64,000 nt of DNA from Streptomyces sp. ISL-96 (lineage in GTDB: Bacteria; Actinomycetota; Actinomycetes; Streptomycetales; Streptomycetaceae): contig NZ_JAGGPA010000020.1 in assembly GCF_018614035.1 (NCBI RefSeq), forward strand, positions 186,001-250,000, in the 5' to 3' direction. The notes beneath the pieces are model-generated. The model was given only the letters and a program-made list of their open reading frames with translations, made no database searches and was not told the DNA's origin. The position numbers were made by a program, and so were the translations under genes. Shown in pieces: positions 35,484 through 44,110 of the stretch. How positions within the stretch are numbered: the first letter of the stretch is position 1; every line of letters begins with the position of its first letter.

Positions 35484-36521
35484 TCACGGCCGGGCCGACG
35501 CGGCAGTCGCAAGCGTGGCGGCAATTCCCTCGGCCAGTGGGATCGACGGAACGAACCCGAGGTCCGTGCGGGCTCGTTCGGTTGAGCACGTCCATGCCGC
35601 GCAGCGCAGTTCCCGGGTCTTGTCCCGGTTGAGGGGTGGTACGAAACCACGCAGCCGCCCCAGTGCTTCCGCACACTCGGCGACCCCTCGCGTCACGGTG
35701 TGCGGGACGGGGAGCACCAGCGGGGGCCGGCGGCCCAGCACGTCGGCCACTGTCCGGCAGATCCCCTGCCAGGTGTGTTCCGTGCCGTCCGAGACCGTGT
35801 AGACACCCGAGTCCGGGACGTCGGGACACATCGTTCTGCCCCGGGTCGCAGCCGCGAGCAACGCCGTGCACAGGTCGTCGACGTGGATGACGGAGTAATG
35901 CCTCGGCCCGAAACCGCTTTTGAGGACGAGCCCACTGCGGATCATCGGCAGCAGTGACGGCAGGAACGCCGGGTCGCCCGGCCCGTACACGATGGGCGGC
36001 CGGATCGCGACCACTGTCAGGAGGCCGGCCAGTTCCCGGACAGCAAGCTCTCCGGCGAGCTTGCTGCGCCCGTAGTGGGATACGGGGGCGGCAGGCTCGT
36101 CCTCGGTCCGCGGCTGCCACGGTCGGGCAGGGCCGGCGGCGGCGAGCGAGGAGCATACGACCAAGCGCGGCGGGGACGGCAGCGAGGCCAGCACCTCGGC
36201 GAGTCGCCCGGAGCCCGCTGCGTTGCAGTGCCAATAGCCCTCGGCGGAGCGGGACTTGACCACTGCGGCGAGATGGAAGACACAGTCCGCACCGTCGGCC
36301 GCCTCGCGGACCGCCTCGGCACCCTCCGTGCTGGTGAGATCGCCCACGATCAGCCGCGCGTCGGAGGGGAGGCCGGACCGGACGGAGGTTTCTCGCACCA
36401 GGGCCGTGACCCGGGCGCCCTGTGCGGTGAGTCGGGCACACAGGCGTCGCCCGACGAAGCCAGTGGCACCGGTGACCAGAAACCTCTGTCCGGCGAGATC
36501 GTCGAAGCTGTAGCGGGTCAC
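35484..36521 (-). CDS. Extended SDR, candidate 3-keto-ceramide reductase (CerR-like)
   Basis: The 345-aa protein is an NAD(P)-dependent epimerase/dehydratase-type SDR: cofactor loop GATGFVG (residues 18-24), Ser125 and the Y150-x-x-x-K154 pair, then IRPPIVYGPGDPAFLP and HVDDLCTALLAA. In the bacterial ceramide pathway an SDR of this kind (CerR) reduces the keto group formed by the SPT-like enzyme. Here it is divergently placed 193 bp from the acyl ligase/ACP/SPT-like operon. The GTG at 36521 has AAGGAG 8 nt upstream and removes an implausible 31-residue Arg-rich extension. The general SDR call is firm; the ceramide role is inferred from context. Confidence 0.82.
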   Translation of the reverse strand: MTRYSFDDLAGQRFLVTGATGFVGRRLCARLTAQGARVTALVRETSVRSGLPSDARLIVGDLTSTEGAEAVREAADGADCVFHLAAVVKSRSAEGYWHCNAAGSGRLAEVLASLPSPPRLVVCSSLAAAGPARPWQPRTEDEPAAPVSHYGRSKLAGELAVRELAGLLTVVAIRPPIVYGPGDPAFLPSLLPMIRSGLVLKSGFGPRHYSVIHVDDLCTALLAAATRGRTMCPDVPDSGVYTVSDGTEHTWQGICRTVADVLGRRPPLVLPVPHTVTRGVAECAEALGRLRGFVPPLNRDKTRELRCAAWTCSTERARTDLGFVPSIPLAEGIAATLATAASARP

Positions 36522-36629
36522 CGTACGACTCCTTGCTCGTCCCCGGTGCGACCGGCTCGAGGGCGCGCAGGGCACATCGGTCTTGTGTATGGGAGGCATC
36601 GCCGGGAGCGGCACCGTACCACTCTAAGT

Positions 36630-36640
36630 ACGTGACGTAT
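36630..36640. promoter_or_regulatory. Inverted repeat in the divergent promoter region
   Basis: TACGTGACGTA is an 11-bp inverted repeat in the 193-bp region between the divergent SDR and acyl ligase genes, in a locally AT-rich stretch. It could be part of an operator, but no regulator gene is adjacent. Confidence 0.3.
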
Positions 36641-36714
36641 TCAGTCAGTTACTCGTAGCGCCTTTGCTCGTTGAGGAGAAGCAGTCCTGAAAGCGGGTCG
36701 AGGAGGAACAGTTG

Positions 36715-38487
36715 GTGGCGTACGACGGGGACCTTGCGCGGTCGTGTGCGACGTTGACCGAGGTTCTCCGCACGCACGCTCGCTCGGGGGTGTCGGCCAC
36801 TGTGGGGGTGGCCGGGGACGCGGAGTTGACCTATCCCGAGTTCTGGGCGCGCGTCGTGGAACGCGCCGCATGGTTCACCGGGCATGGGGTGAAACGGGGC
36901 GACGCCGTCGCACTTGAGATGGACAGCACCACGGTGGCGATGGTGGCGTCCTTGGCGATCCCGCTCTGCGGGGCTGTCCTGGTGCCGACCGGTGTGCCGA
37001 GAGGGCTCGGCGCCAATACCCAGGAACGGTTCCGGGCGCTGGCCGCGCTGCGGGTCGGCGGAGCGCGCTGGTACGTGTCGGACGGCGCACCGGTGATCGG
37101 CCCGGAGGAGACTCGCGCCGCCGGACTGACGGTGGCGCATCTGTCTCTGGCAGACGTACCGGAGCGGGTCGCCGCCCATGTGGCGGAAGCGCCCGCACCC
37201 ACGCCCGATCCGGACGACGTCGCCATGGTCCAGTTCAGTTCGGGCAGTCTGGCCGCCCCCAGAGGAATCGTTCTCACCCACCGCAACCTGGCCGTGAACC
37301 TGCACGCCATCACCGAACGCATCGGGCTCATGGCAGCCGGGCGCTCGGTGTCGTGGCTCCCGCTCTCCCACGACATGGGCCTGATCGGAAGCTTCTGGGC
37401 CAGTCTGTACGCGGGATTCGCCTTCCGGGCGCTGCCACCGGGTTCGTTCGTACGTGATCTGCTGCGCTGGATCGAGCAGTTGGGCGACTTTGGCGCCACG
37501 CACACCACCGGACCTCCCTTCGCCTACGAGATGGCTGCCCGCGCCGCGGGGCGTGCGCCCGCCCGGCTGGCCGGCGTCGACCTGTCCGCGCTGAGTGTCG
37601 CCGTCATCGGCGCGGAGCGTGTCGCGCCGCGGCTTTGCGAGCGGTTCGAGGAGACGTTCGCCGGGCACGGGATGCGCCGCCATGTGCTTCTGCCGGCTTA
37701 CGGGTTGGCGGAGAACTGTGTCGCGGTCGCCTGCCGGGCCCCGCTGGTCGGCTCGGCGGTGCGCCGATTCGACACGGCCGAGCTGGAGCGCGGACGACTG
37801 GTTCCGCTGCCTCGGCCCCGATCCTCGTCGGAGTCGGCCGACGACAGCGGCGGCGTGCGGGAACTCATCGGGCACGGCGCCCCGCTGCCGGGCACCGAGG
37901 TGCGGATCGTAGCCCCGGACGGGCGGGAACTGCCCGAAGGACGAGTCGGCGAGATCCGGATCGGTGGAGAATCGGCGGCCCGTTGGACGATCGGCCCCGA
38001 CGGTGTACGACGTCCGGCGGCCGGGGACGACGGCCTCGTCCCCACCGGGGACCTCGGTGCGCTGGCCGGCGGCGAGCTCTATGTGATCGGGCGCTCGAAG
38101 GAAGCCGTGAAGTACGCGGGACGGCTGCTGGCCCCCACAGACATCGAGCAGACGGTTCTCGATGCCTCGCCGGAGCACCTCGGAGCTGTTGCCGCGGTCG
38201 CCGTGGCACGGGAAACAGCGGCAACTGAGGACCTCGTGCTGTTCCTGGAACTGGCGGATGCCCGGAGGACAGCCACCGGGATGGTGGACGAGGCCGCTCT
38301 GGTGAGCAGCGCCCGGCTGACCGTACTCCGTGAGTTCCGGGTGCCGGTGAGTGATGTCTACATCGCACGGCGAGGCGCGCTGCCGCGGACGGCCAGCGGC
38401 AAGGTGCGACGGCTCAGCCTGGGTGCCGCCGCCATGGCCGGTGAGCTCCCTCCCGGAGTGAGACCGGCCGCGTCGGCGGAGTCCTGA
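36715..38487 (+). CDS. Fatty acyl-AMP ligase-like acyl-ACP synthetase
   Basis: The 590-aa adenylate-forming enzyme has features of fatty acyl-AMP ligases: P-loop QFSSGSLAAPRG (Leu replaces the usual Thr), WLPLSHDMGLIGSFWASLY, PAYGLAENCVAVACRAPL, TGDLGALAGGELYVIGRSKE and PRTASGKVRR with the C-terminal catalytic Lys. It would activate a fatty acid as acyl-AMP and load it onto the ACP encoded next to it, as AasR does in bacterial ceramide synthesis. The start is GTG 36715, 8 nt after AGGAGG; a TTG one codon upstream is also possible. It is the first gene of the lipid operon. Confidence 0.85.
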   Translation: MAYDGDLARSCATLTEVLRTHARSGVSATVGVAGDAELTYPEFWARVVERAAWFTGHGVKRGDAVALEMDSTTVAMVASLAIPLCGAVLVPTGVPRGLGANTQERFRALAALRVGGARWYVSDGAPVIGPEETRAAGLTVAHLSLADVPERVAAHVAEAPAPTPDPDDVAMVQFSSGSLAAPRGIVLTHRNLAVNLHAITERIGLMAAGRSVSWLPLSHDMGLIGSFWASLYAGFAFRALPPGSFVRDLLRWIEQLGDFGATHTTGPPFAYEMAARAAGRAPARLAGVDLSALSVAVIGAERVAPRLCERFEETFAGHGMRRHVLLPAYGLAENCVAVACRAPLVGSAVRRFDTAELERGRLVPLPRPRSSSESADDSGGVRELIGHGAPLPGTEVRIVAPDGRELPEGRVGEIRIGGESAARWTIGPDGVRRPAAGDDGLVPTGDLGALAGGELYVIGRSKEAVKYAGRLLAPTDIEQTVLDASPEHLGAVAAVAVARETAATEDLVLFLELADARRTATGMVDEAALVSSARLTVLREFRVPVSDVYIARRGALPRTASGKVRRLSLGAAAMAGELPPGVRPAASAES

Positions 38488-38577
38488 ACATTCGGCGTCC
38501 TGGCCACGTGGCCTGACAGGCACGGATTCCCGAGTGACAACGCGAAGACCGAAACAAGGCAGAGGAAGAGGACACCC

Positions 38578-38883
38578 GTGGAAACAGCGCCGACGTCGAC
38601 CGAGGCCGCCCGTCAGGTACCGGACCGGGAGGACCTCAAACGACGTCTGGCCGCTCGGCTGCGTGTCGGCACGGAGGCGCTTTCCGATAAGGCCACGCTT
38701 GATCAACTCGGGCTCGATTCACTGCTGCTGGCGGAGATGGTGGCCGACGTCGAGACCCGCTACCACGTGGAGTTCGACATGGCGGTGTTCGCCGAGAACG
38801 TCGTCCCCACCCTCCCTCTCGGCGCGTTCCTCGACCTGCTGGGCGAGGGGACGAGCCGGGGTTCCTCCCATGCCGACGCCTGA
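38578..38883 (+). CDS. Acyl carrier protein
   Basis: The 101-aa protein is a stand-alone carrier with the phosphopantetheine site at Ser48 in LGLDSLLLAEM. It has an N-terminal extension of ~18 residues and a C-terminal tail that overlaps the next gene by 14 nt. It probably receives a fatty acyl group from the upstream ligase and presents it to the dehydrogenase-like proteins and the alpha-oxoamine synthase. GTG start at 38578 with GAGGAAGAGG upstream. The Sfp-type PPTase at 26549 could activate it. Confidence 0.88.
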   Translation: METAPTSTEAARQVPDREDLKRRLAARLRVGTEALSDKATLDQLGLDSLLLAEMVADVETRYHVEFDMAVFAENVVPTLPLGAFLDLLGEGTSRGSSHADA

Positions 38884-39820
38884 CCGGGGTGACGACGCGG
38901 GGCTGGGCGGGGCCGTGCTCGGGACCGTTTGCGGGCGGCTGACCCTGCCGCTGCTCGACCGTTTGGCACCGGGTTCCTCGGTACGGCCGGACCGGGTGAG
39001 TACCGCACTGAGCCACGCGACCACCCACGGTCTGCTGGGAACCCGCTGCGACATCGCACTGCACGGGCCACCGGGTCGCCTGGAGGCACAGGGACACGCC
39101 GACCATGTTCTCGGTCTGCCCGACGCACGGGCGGTGCTCGCCGAAGGCATTCGCCGATATGACGGTCGACAGGTACTGCTTCTGCTGCCCCTCGGCACGG
39201 CGCACACGCACGTACGGGAACAGCGATTCGGCGCTTTGGCCGGTGCGCGGTTCGCCAGGCTGGAGGTGACCGCGCTTCCCGTGCCCGACCACGCGCTGCT
39301 GGGCACCGTGACGCAGCATGCTCCGCTCCTTGGCGACGCCGTGGCGGCCACTCGGCTGAGCCTCGCCCGGCTGCTGACCGACCTGGGCCAGCAGTCCGTC
39401 TCGGATGTTCTCGGGTATGCGAGCCGCAGGCCGTTTCAGGACGGCGCCCTGACGGACCGCCAGGCGTTTCTGCACGCCTTGACCGAAGCCACCGCGGAGG
39501 TCCGGATGTGCCACGCGGTGACGCGGCGGGCCGCCGCCGCAGGCGGACCCGCCCGGTGGGACCGTGCTGTGCGGGCTGGGGTGTTCGTCTCCCGGGCGGT
39601 ACCCAAGTCGGTGGGCACCGCATGTCGGCTCTTCGGCGGCCAGGGGTTCATGGACGGGCATCCGATCGCCGCGGCCTATCGCGAAGCGGTCTTCGCCCCG
39701 GTACTGCTCGGCGGGCAGCGGCGGCTGGTCGACAGCATGCGCGAACGGCTGGCGGGCCACGCGCCCTCCCCGCGGACGGCCGGGCGGGCCGGGCAACCGG
39801 CGTCGGCGAGCCTGCGGTGA
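38870..39820 (+). CDS. Acyl-CoA dehydrogenase-like protein, short
   Basis: The 316-aa protein resembles the C-terminal helical half of acyl-CoA dehydrogenases (RRPFQDGALTDRQAFLHALTEA, KSVGTACRLFGGQGFMDGHP, YREAVFAPVLLGG). The N-terminal helical domain is shortened. FAD binding and the catalytic base cannot be confirmed by eye, so it may be a non-catalytic partner of the full-length dehydrogenase encoded next. ATG 38870 lies inside the end of the ACP gene, which indicates translational coupling. It probably acts on the ACP-bound acyl chain. Confidence 0.75.
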   Translation: MPTPDRGDDAGLGGAVLGTVCGRLTLPLLDRLAPGSSVRPDRVSTALSHATTHGLLGTRCDIALHGPPGRLEAQGHADHVLGLPDARAVLAEGIRRYDGRQVLLLLPLGTAHTHVREQRFGALAGARFARLEVTALPVPDHALLGTVTQHAPLLGDAVAATRLSLARLLTDLGQQSVSDVLGYASRRPFQDGALTDRQAFLHALTEATAEVRMCHAVTRRAAAAGGPARWDRAVRAGVFVSRAVPKSVGTACRLFGGQGFMDGHPIAAAYREAVFAPVLLGGQRRLVDSMRERLAGHAPSPRTAGRAGQPASASLR

Positions 39821-40980
39821 GGCGGGCCACGCCGCCGGGCACTGCGAGGATGCTCGATCCAAGCTCTCCCGCAGCGTTTCGCGAGTCGGCGCGCGTCCTG
39901 GTCGACGCCGAGATCACACCCCATCTGGCGCACTGGGAGCGGCAGGGGACGGTGCCGCGGTCGCTGTTCGAAACCATGGGCCGAGCCGGGGTGTTCGGCA
40001 TCGGCGTACCCGTGGACCAGGGGGGACTGGGGCTGGACCTCGCTCACGGCATCGCATTCGGCCGCGCCGTGATGCGTGAGTCGGCCGCCGGAGTGTGCAC
40101 CAGTCTTTTGGTGCTGACGCACTTGGTCGCCCCTCTGCTGGCCCGCCACGGCACCCCCGGGCAACGGGACAGGTGGCTGCGCCCGATCCTTGTCGGCGAG
40201 ACCGTCGCCTCGGTCGCGTTGACCGAGCCCGCCGGCGGCTCCGATCTGGTCCGCTCCGTTGCCGCCACGGCCCGGTCCGAACCGGACGGGTGGGTCCTGC
40301 GGGGCGAGAAGACATTCATCACCAACGCGCCCCTCGCCGACGTCCTGGTCGTCCTCGCCCGCACCACCCCCGGCACCTCCGCCCTGGGCCTGACCCTGTT
40401 CCTCGTACCCGCAGATCTGCCCGGGGTCGTTGTCACGCAGCTCACGACGGCGGGGCTGCACGCCTCCCCGACCGGACGGGTGAGTTTTGAGGACTGCCGA
40501 CTGCCCCGCGAAGCCGTGCTCGGACGCCCCGGACTCGCCATGGCCCTCCTGGCGAGAATCCTCCCGGAGGAGCGTCTGGCGATCGCGGCGGGAGCCCTGG
40601 CCTGCGCTCGCTGGGCACTGGAGCGAACGGTACGTCTGGTGGGTCCGACAGACCCGGCCATGCCCGAACTCGCTTGGTGGGAGGCCGAATTGGAGGCGGC
40701 CGAGAGCTACGTCGACGCCACTGCGGAACGGATCGGCGGCGCCGACGATCAGCTGGACGCCGCGTTGGCCAAGACGGCCAGTGCCCGGCTGGCGCAGCGG
40801 GTCGTACAGGAATGCGCACGGCTGTCGGGCCCCTGCGCCTTCCGGGATGACGAGTCCGTTCCCGGCATGCTGACCGCGCTGCGCGATGTCCGTGTCTTCA
40901 GCGTGTACGGCGGCAGCTGCGAGACGGTCCGGGACACGGCCGCCGCAGAGATTCTTCGCGGCGTACGCACCACCGCGTAA
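39817..40980 (+). CDS. Acyl-CoA (acyl-ACP) dehydrogenase
   Basis: The 387-aa protein is a full-length acyl-CoA dehydrogenase: LGLDLAHGIAFGRAVMRESA, SVALTEPAGGSDL (FAD/substrate loop), LRGEKTFITNAPLAD and the C-terminal VFSVYGGSCETVRD with the Glu near the usual catalytic position. It would insert a double bond into an acyl chain, here probably carried on the ACP. The GTG at 39817 overlaps the previous stop by 4 nt (GTGA); ATG 39850 is an alternative. Paired dehydrogenases suggest a heterodimer and an unsaturated fatty chain or long-chain base. Confidence 0.86.
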   Translation: MRRATPPGTARMLDPSSPAAFRESARVLVDAEITPHLAHWERQGTVPRSLFETMGRAGVFGIGVPVDQGGLGLDLAHGIAFGRAVMRESAAGVCTSLLVLTHLVAPLLARHGTPGQRDRWLRPILVGETVASVALTEPAGGSDLVRSVAATARSEPDGWVLRGEKTFITNAPLADVLVVLARTTPGTSALGLTLFLVPADLPGVVVTQLTTAGLHASPTGRVSFEDCRLPREAVLGRPGLAMALLARILPEERLAIAAGALACARWALERTVRLVGPTDPAMPELAWWEAELEAAESYVDATAERIGGADDQLDAALAKTASARLAQRVVQECARLSGPCAFRDDESVPGMLTALRDVRVFSVYGGSCETVRDTAAAEILRGVRTTA

Positions 40981-41024
40981 GCCCGCACCACGCACAGGAG
41001 CGAGAAAGGGAGGTGAGACCACCG

Positions 41025-42287
41025 ATGGAATTCGGGCCCGCGCACAGCAGCATGCTCGACCTGGTGGACCGCTGGCAGCAGGAGGGCACGTATCCGCTGT
41101 TTCCACTGATCACGGAGGCCGCGACGACTCGGGCCCGGATCGGGGTGCCCCATGCCCGCCCCGGTTCGGGGAACGCCCCCGACCGGGCGGTCACCGTCTT
41201 CGGATCCGCCGACTATCTCGGGCTTGCCCGGCATCCGGAGGTGCTGGAAGGCGCGCTCGCCGCCACCCGCCGGTTCGGCACAGGCACGTACGGGACCCAG
41301 GCGGTCGGCGGATACACCCAGCTGCACCAGGAGTTGGAAGCCGCCGTGGCCGCCTGGTCGGGGCACCCGGCCGCGCTGCTCTTCCCAACCGGGATGCAGG
41401 CCAACCTGGGCATACTCGGCACCCTGGCCGGACCGTGCGACCATGTCTTCGCCGACCGCTTCAACCATCAGTCGATCACCATGGGGATCCGGCTGTCCGG
41501 AGCCACCACGCACGTCTTCCGGCACAACGACACCGAGCATCTGGCGGAGTTGCTCCGTGCGGCGAGCCGGCCGGAACGGTCGGGGCGGCGGCTGATCGTC
41601 GTGGACGGACTGTTCAGCGCCGACGGTGACCTCGCCCCGCTGGCGGAGATCGCCGATCTGGCCGAACAGTACGACGCCCTGCTCATGGTGGATGAGGCGC
41701 ACAGCGCGGGCACGCTCGGTCCTCAGGGGCGGGGTGTGGCCGAGTTGTGCGGTGTGCTGGACCGGGTCAACGTCGTGACGGGTACGTTCAGCAAGGCGTT
41801 CGCCTCCACCGGAGGATTCGTCTGCGCCGACACCGACGTGGTGACGCTGCTCAGGCACTCGGCGGACGCCTATCTGCTGTCCCTGGGCCTGCCGCCCGGC
41901 ACCGTCGGGGCAGCACTGGCGGCGTTCTCGGTGCTGGCGGAAGAAGGCGCCGAGCGGCGGCGCAGGCTCCAGGACAACGCGCGTACGCTGCGCGCCCGGC
42001 TGCACGCCGTCGGCGTCGGCACGGCAGACTCCGCCGCCCACGTGGTCGTGGTGCCGGTGGGCACCATGGACCGCACCGCGCGCGTCACCCGGCGGCTGGC
42101 CGAACGCGGCCTGCTGGTCTGCCCCTTGTTCCCTCCGGCCGTGCCGATCGGCGGAGCCCGGCTACGACTCGGCGTCTGTTCGGAGCACACCGAGGAGGAC
42201 ATCGACTACGCAGTCGGCCTGATCGCCGCCGCCCTTGCCGAGGACGAGGAGGCCCGCGGCGCGGAGCCGGTGAAGGGGACGGCGTGA
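41025..42287 (+). CDS. Alpha-oxoamine synthase, serine palmitoyltransferase-like
   Basis: The 420-aa PLP enzyme belongs to the SPT/KBL/BioF family: VFGSADYLGLARHPEV, GTYGTQAVGGYTQLHQELE, DEAHSAGTLG (Asp223, His226) and the PLP Lys257 in TGTFSKAFASTGG. Such enzymes condense an acyl thioester with an amino acid and release CO2 (serine gives 3-ketosphinganine). With an adjacent ACP, acyl-ACP synthetase, SDR and N-acyltransferase it fits the bacterial ceramide pathway. The ATG at 41025 lies downstream of an AAGGGAGGTGA ribosome site. The amino acid used (Ser, Ala, Gly or other) cannot be read from the sequence. Confidence 0.87.
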   Translation: MEFGPAHSSMLDLVDRWQQEGTYPLFPLITEAATTRARIGVPHARPGSGNAPDRAVTVFGSADYLGLARHPEVLEGALAATRRFGTGTYGTQAVGGYTQLHQELEAAVAAWSGHPAALLFPTGMQANLGILGTLAGPCDHVFADRFNHQSITMGIRLSGATTHVFRHNDTEHLAELLRAASRPERSGRRLIVVDGLFSADGDLAPLAEIADLAEQYDALLMVDEAHSAGTLGPQGRGVAELCGVLDRVNVVTGTFSKAFASTGGFVCADTDVVTLLRHSADAYLLSLGLPPGTVGAALAAFSVLAEEGAERRRRLQDNARTLRARLHAVGVGTADSAAHVVVVPVGTMDRTARVTRRLAERGLLVCPLFPPAVPIGGARLRLGVCSEHTEEDIDYAVGLIAAALAEDEEARGAEPVKGTA

Positions 42288-43438
42288 CGGCCATGTCGCG
42301 TGCCCTGGCCGAGCCACCCCGTGTCACGGCGGTGCGCGGCGCCGCGCGGCGCCGGGAGTTCATCCGGCTGCCGTACCGGCTGTACCGGGGCGACCCCTGC
42401 TGGGTGCCGCCTCTGGAGAGCGAGCGCAAGGCGTTCCTCAACCCGCGGAAGAACCCGTTCTTCGAGTTCGGCGACGCCGAGCTGTTCCTCGCTCATCGGG
42501 GAGACCGGGCCGTCGGACGCGTCGCCGCCGTCCACAACCCCCGGCACAACACCCACCATGGTGGCAGCGACGGATTCTTCGGGCTCTTCGAGTGTGCGGA
42601 CGATCCCGGCGCGGCCCAGGCGCTGTTCGAGGCCGTCGGGGACTGGCTGCGCGTCCGCGGGCTCACCTCGTCGGTGGGGCCGGTGAGCTTCTCGACCAAC
42701 AGCGAATGCGGCACGCTCGTGGAGGGTTTCTCCTCATCGCCGGCTGTCCTGATGCCGTACAACCCGCCCCATCACGAAAAGTTGCTGCTGTCCTGCGGAT
42801 TCGCCAAGGCCAAGGATCTGTGGGCCTGGGAGTGGACCACACAAGCGCCGGTGGACGACGCCGTCACGCAGCTCGCGCAATGGGCGGAAGGGCGCGGTGG
42901 CGTTCGCGTACGGCCGCTCGACCTGAGCGACTTCGACGGCGAGGAGCGGCGGCTGCGGGACATCTACACCAACGCCTGGGAACGGAACTGGGGCTTCGTA
43001 CCCCCCACGGAGCGGGAGTTCCGCCACCTCACGGCGCAGCTTCGGCGCATTGTCCGGCCCGAACTGGTTCTGGTCGCGGAGGTGGACGGGGACCCGGCGG
43101 CATTCTGTCTAGCCGTCCCCGACGCCAATCAGGCGCTGAAGGCGGCCGGTGGTCGGCTGACCCGATACGGGCTGCCCATCGGCCTGATCCGGGCCACCAG
43201 AGCCGCCCGGAGAATCGACCGGTGCCGACTGATCGCCCTGGGAGTGAAGGCGGAATACCGGCACCGAGGCCTCGACGCACTGCTGTACACGCGCCTTGCA
43301 CAGGCCGGACGCCAACTCGGCTACAGAGGCGGCGAGTTGTCGTGGGTCCTGGAGGACAACTACGCCATGAACCAGGCCATCGCGCGGATGGGAGCACAGC
43401 GGTCCAAGACGTACCGGATCTATCAGCGGCCCCTGTGA
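42284..43438 (+). CDS. GNAT-fold N-acyltransferase, candidate bacterial ceramide synthase
   Basis: The 384-aa protein starts with FIRLPYRLYRGDPCWVPPL and NPFFEFGDAELFLAHRGDRAVGRVAA. It has a central SSVGPVSFSTNSECGTLVEGF block and a C-terminal GNAT-like half (DRCRLIALGVKAEYRHRGLDALLY ... GGELSWVLEDNYAMNQAI). This is the pattern of the GNAT-like proteins that serve as ceramide synthase in bacterial sphingolipid makers, adding a second fatty acyl chain to the amine. The GTG start overlaps the SPT-like stop by 4 nt (GTGA), the tightest coupling in the operon. The family match is from memory of the pattern, so the specific role is moderately sure. Confidence 0.72.
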   Translation: MTAMSRALAEPPRVTAVRGAARRREFIRLPYRLYRGDPCWVPPLESERKAFLNPRKNPFFEFGDAELFLAHRGDRAVGRVAAVHNPRHNTHHGGSDGFFGLFECADDPGAAQALFEAVGDWLRVRGLTSSVGPVSFSTNSECGTLVEGFSSSPAVLMPYNPPHHEKLLLSCGFAKAKDLWAWEWTTQAPVDDAVTQLAQWAEGRGGVRVRPLDLSDFDGEERRLRDIYTNAWERNWGFVPPTEREFRHLTAQLRRIVRPELVLVAEVDGDPAAFCLAVPDANQALKAAGGRLTRYGLPIGLIRATRAARRIDRCRLIALGVKAEYRHRGLDALLYTRLAQAGRQLGYRGGELSWVLEDNYAMNQAIARMGAQRSKTYRIYQRPL

Positions 43439-43471
43439 TCAGAGGGCTGAGGAACACGGAGGCGAGACGCG

Positions 43472-44110
43472 ATGACAGCGAATGAGTCACTGCGGTCCGA
43501 CGAGAGCGCCGGGCGGGCGGACCAACTGCGAGCGTCTCCGCCGATGTTCCGCTCGCGGTTCCTCGACCGCTTCACTCGTGTGCATCCCGCCGTGCCCCCG
43601 TTGCTGCACGGGCCGGTCGTACTTCTGCTGCTCGCCTGGGCGGTCCGGCACAACGAGGCGCTCCCACTCCTGGCGTACTGTCTGCTCGGCTACGCAGTAT
43701 GGACGCTGACCGAGTACTGGGTGCACCGGGCTCTGTTCCACTTCACCCCGCGCAGCGCGTGGGGGCGCCGGGCGCACTGGATGGTGCACGGGGTCCACCA
43801 CGATCACCCCAACGATCCCCGGCGGCTGGTGATGCCTCCCTCGGTCAGCATTCCCGGCGCATACGGTGCCTACGAGCTGTTTCACCTGCTGGCGGGAGCG
43901 GGGCCGGGCGCCGCCCTGACCGGCGGATTCATCGCGGGCTATGTCGTGTACGACGTCCTGCATTTCCACATGCACCACCACCGCCCGTCCACGGCCCTGG
44001 GACGGCGCCTGCGCAACCGACATCTGCGCCATCACTTCCAGGACGAACGGCGCGGCTTCGGCGTGAGCTGCCCCTACTGGGACCACGTCTTCGGTACCGC
44101 CTCGCGCTGA
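43472..44110 (+). CDS. Fatty acid hydroxylase, FA2H/sterol-desaturase family
   Basis: The 212-aa integral membrane protein has hydrophobic segments at ~48-90 and ~130-160 and the His clusters of the di-iron membrane hydroxylases: HRALFH, HGVHHDHPND, HFHMHHHRP and RHLRHHFQDE. The order and spacing resemble fatty acid 2-hydroxylase (Scs7/FA2H), which hydroxylates C2 of the ceramide fatty acid. That fits its place directly after the N-acyltransferase gene. No cytochrome b5 domain is fused. ATG 43472 has GGAGGCGAGA upstream. The gene end overlaps the convergent MMPL gene by 37 nt. Confidence 0.85.
   Translation: MTANESLRSDESAGRADQLRASPPMFRSRFLDRFTRVHPAVPPLLHGPVVLLLLAWAVRHNEALPLLAYCLLGYAVWTLTEYWVHRALFHFTPRSAWGRRAHWMVHGVHHDHPNDPRRLVMPPSVSIPGAYGAYELFHLLAGAGPGAALTGGFIAGYVVYDVLHFHMHHHRPSTALGRRLRNRHLRHHFQDERRGFGVSCPYWDHVFGTASR

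Noticed and set aside
36522-38706. Long minus-strand open frame opposite the acyl ligase
   Set aside because: It has no family similarity, is rich in Arg/Gly/Pro and mirrors the codon structure of the plus-strand gene.
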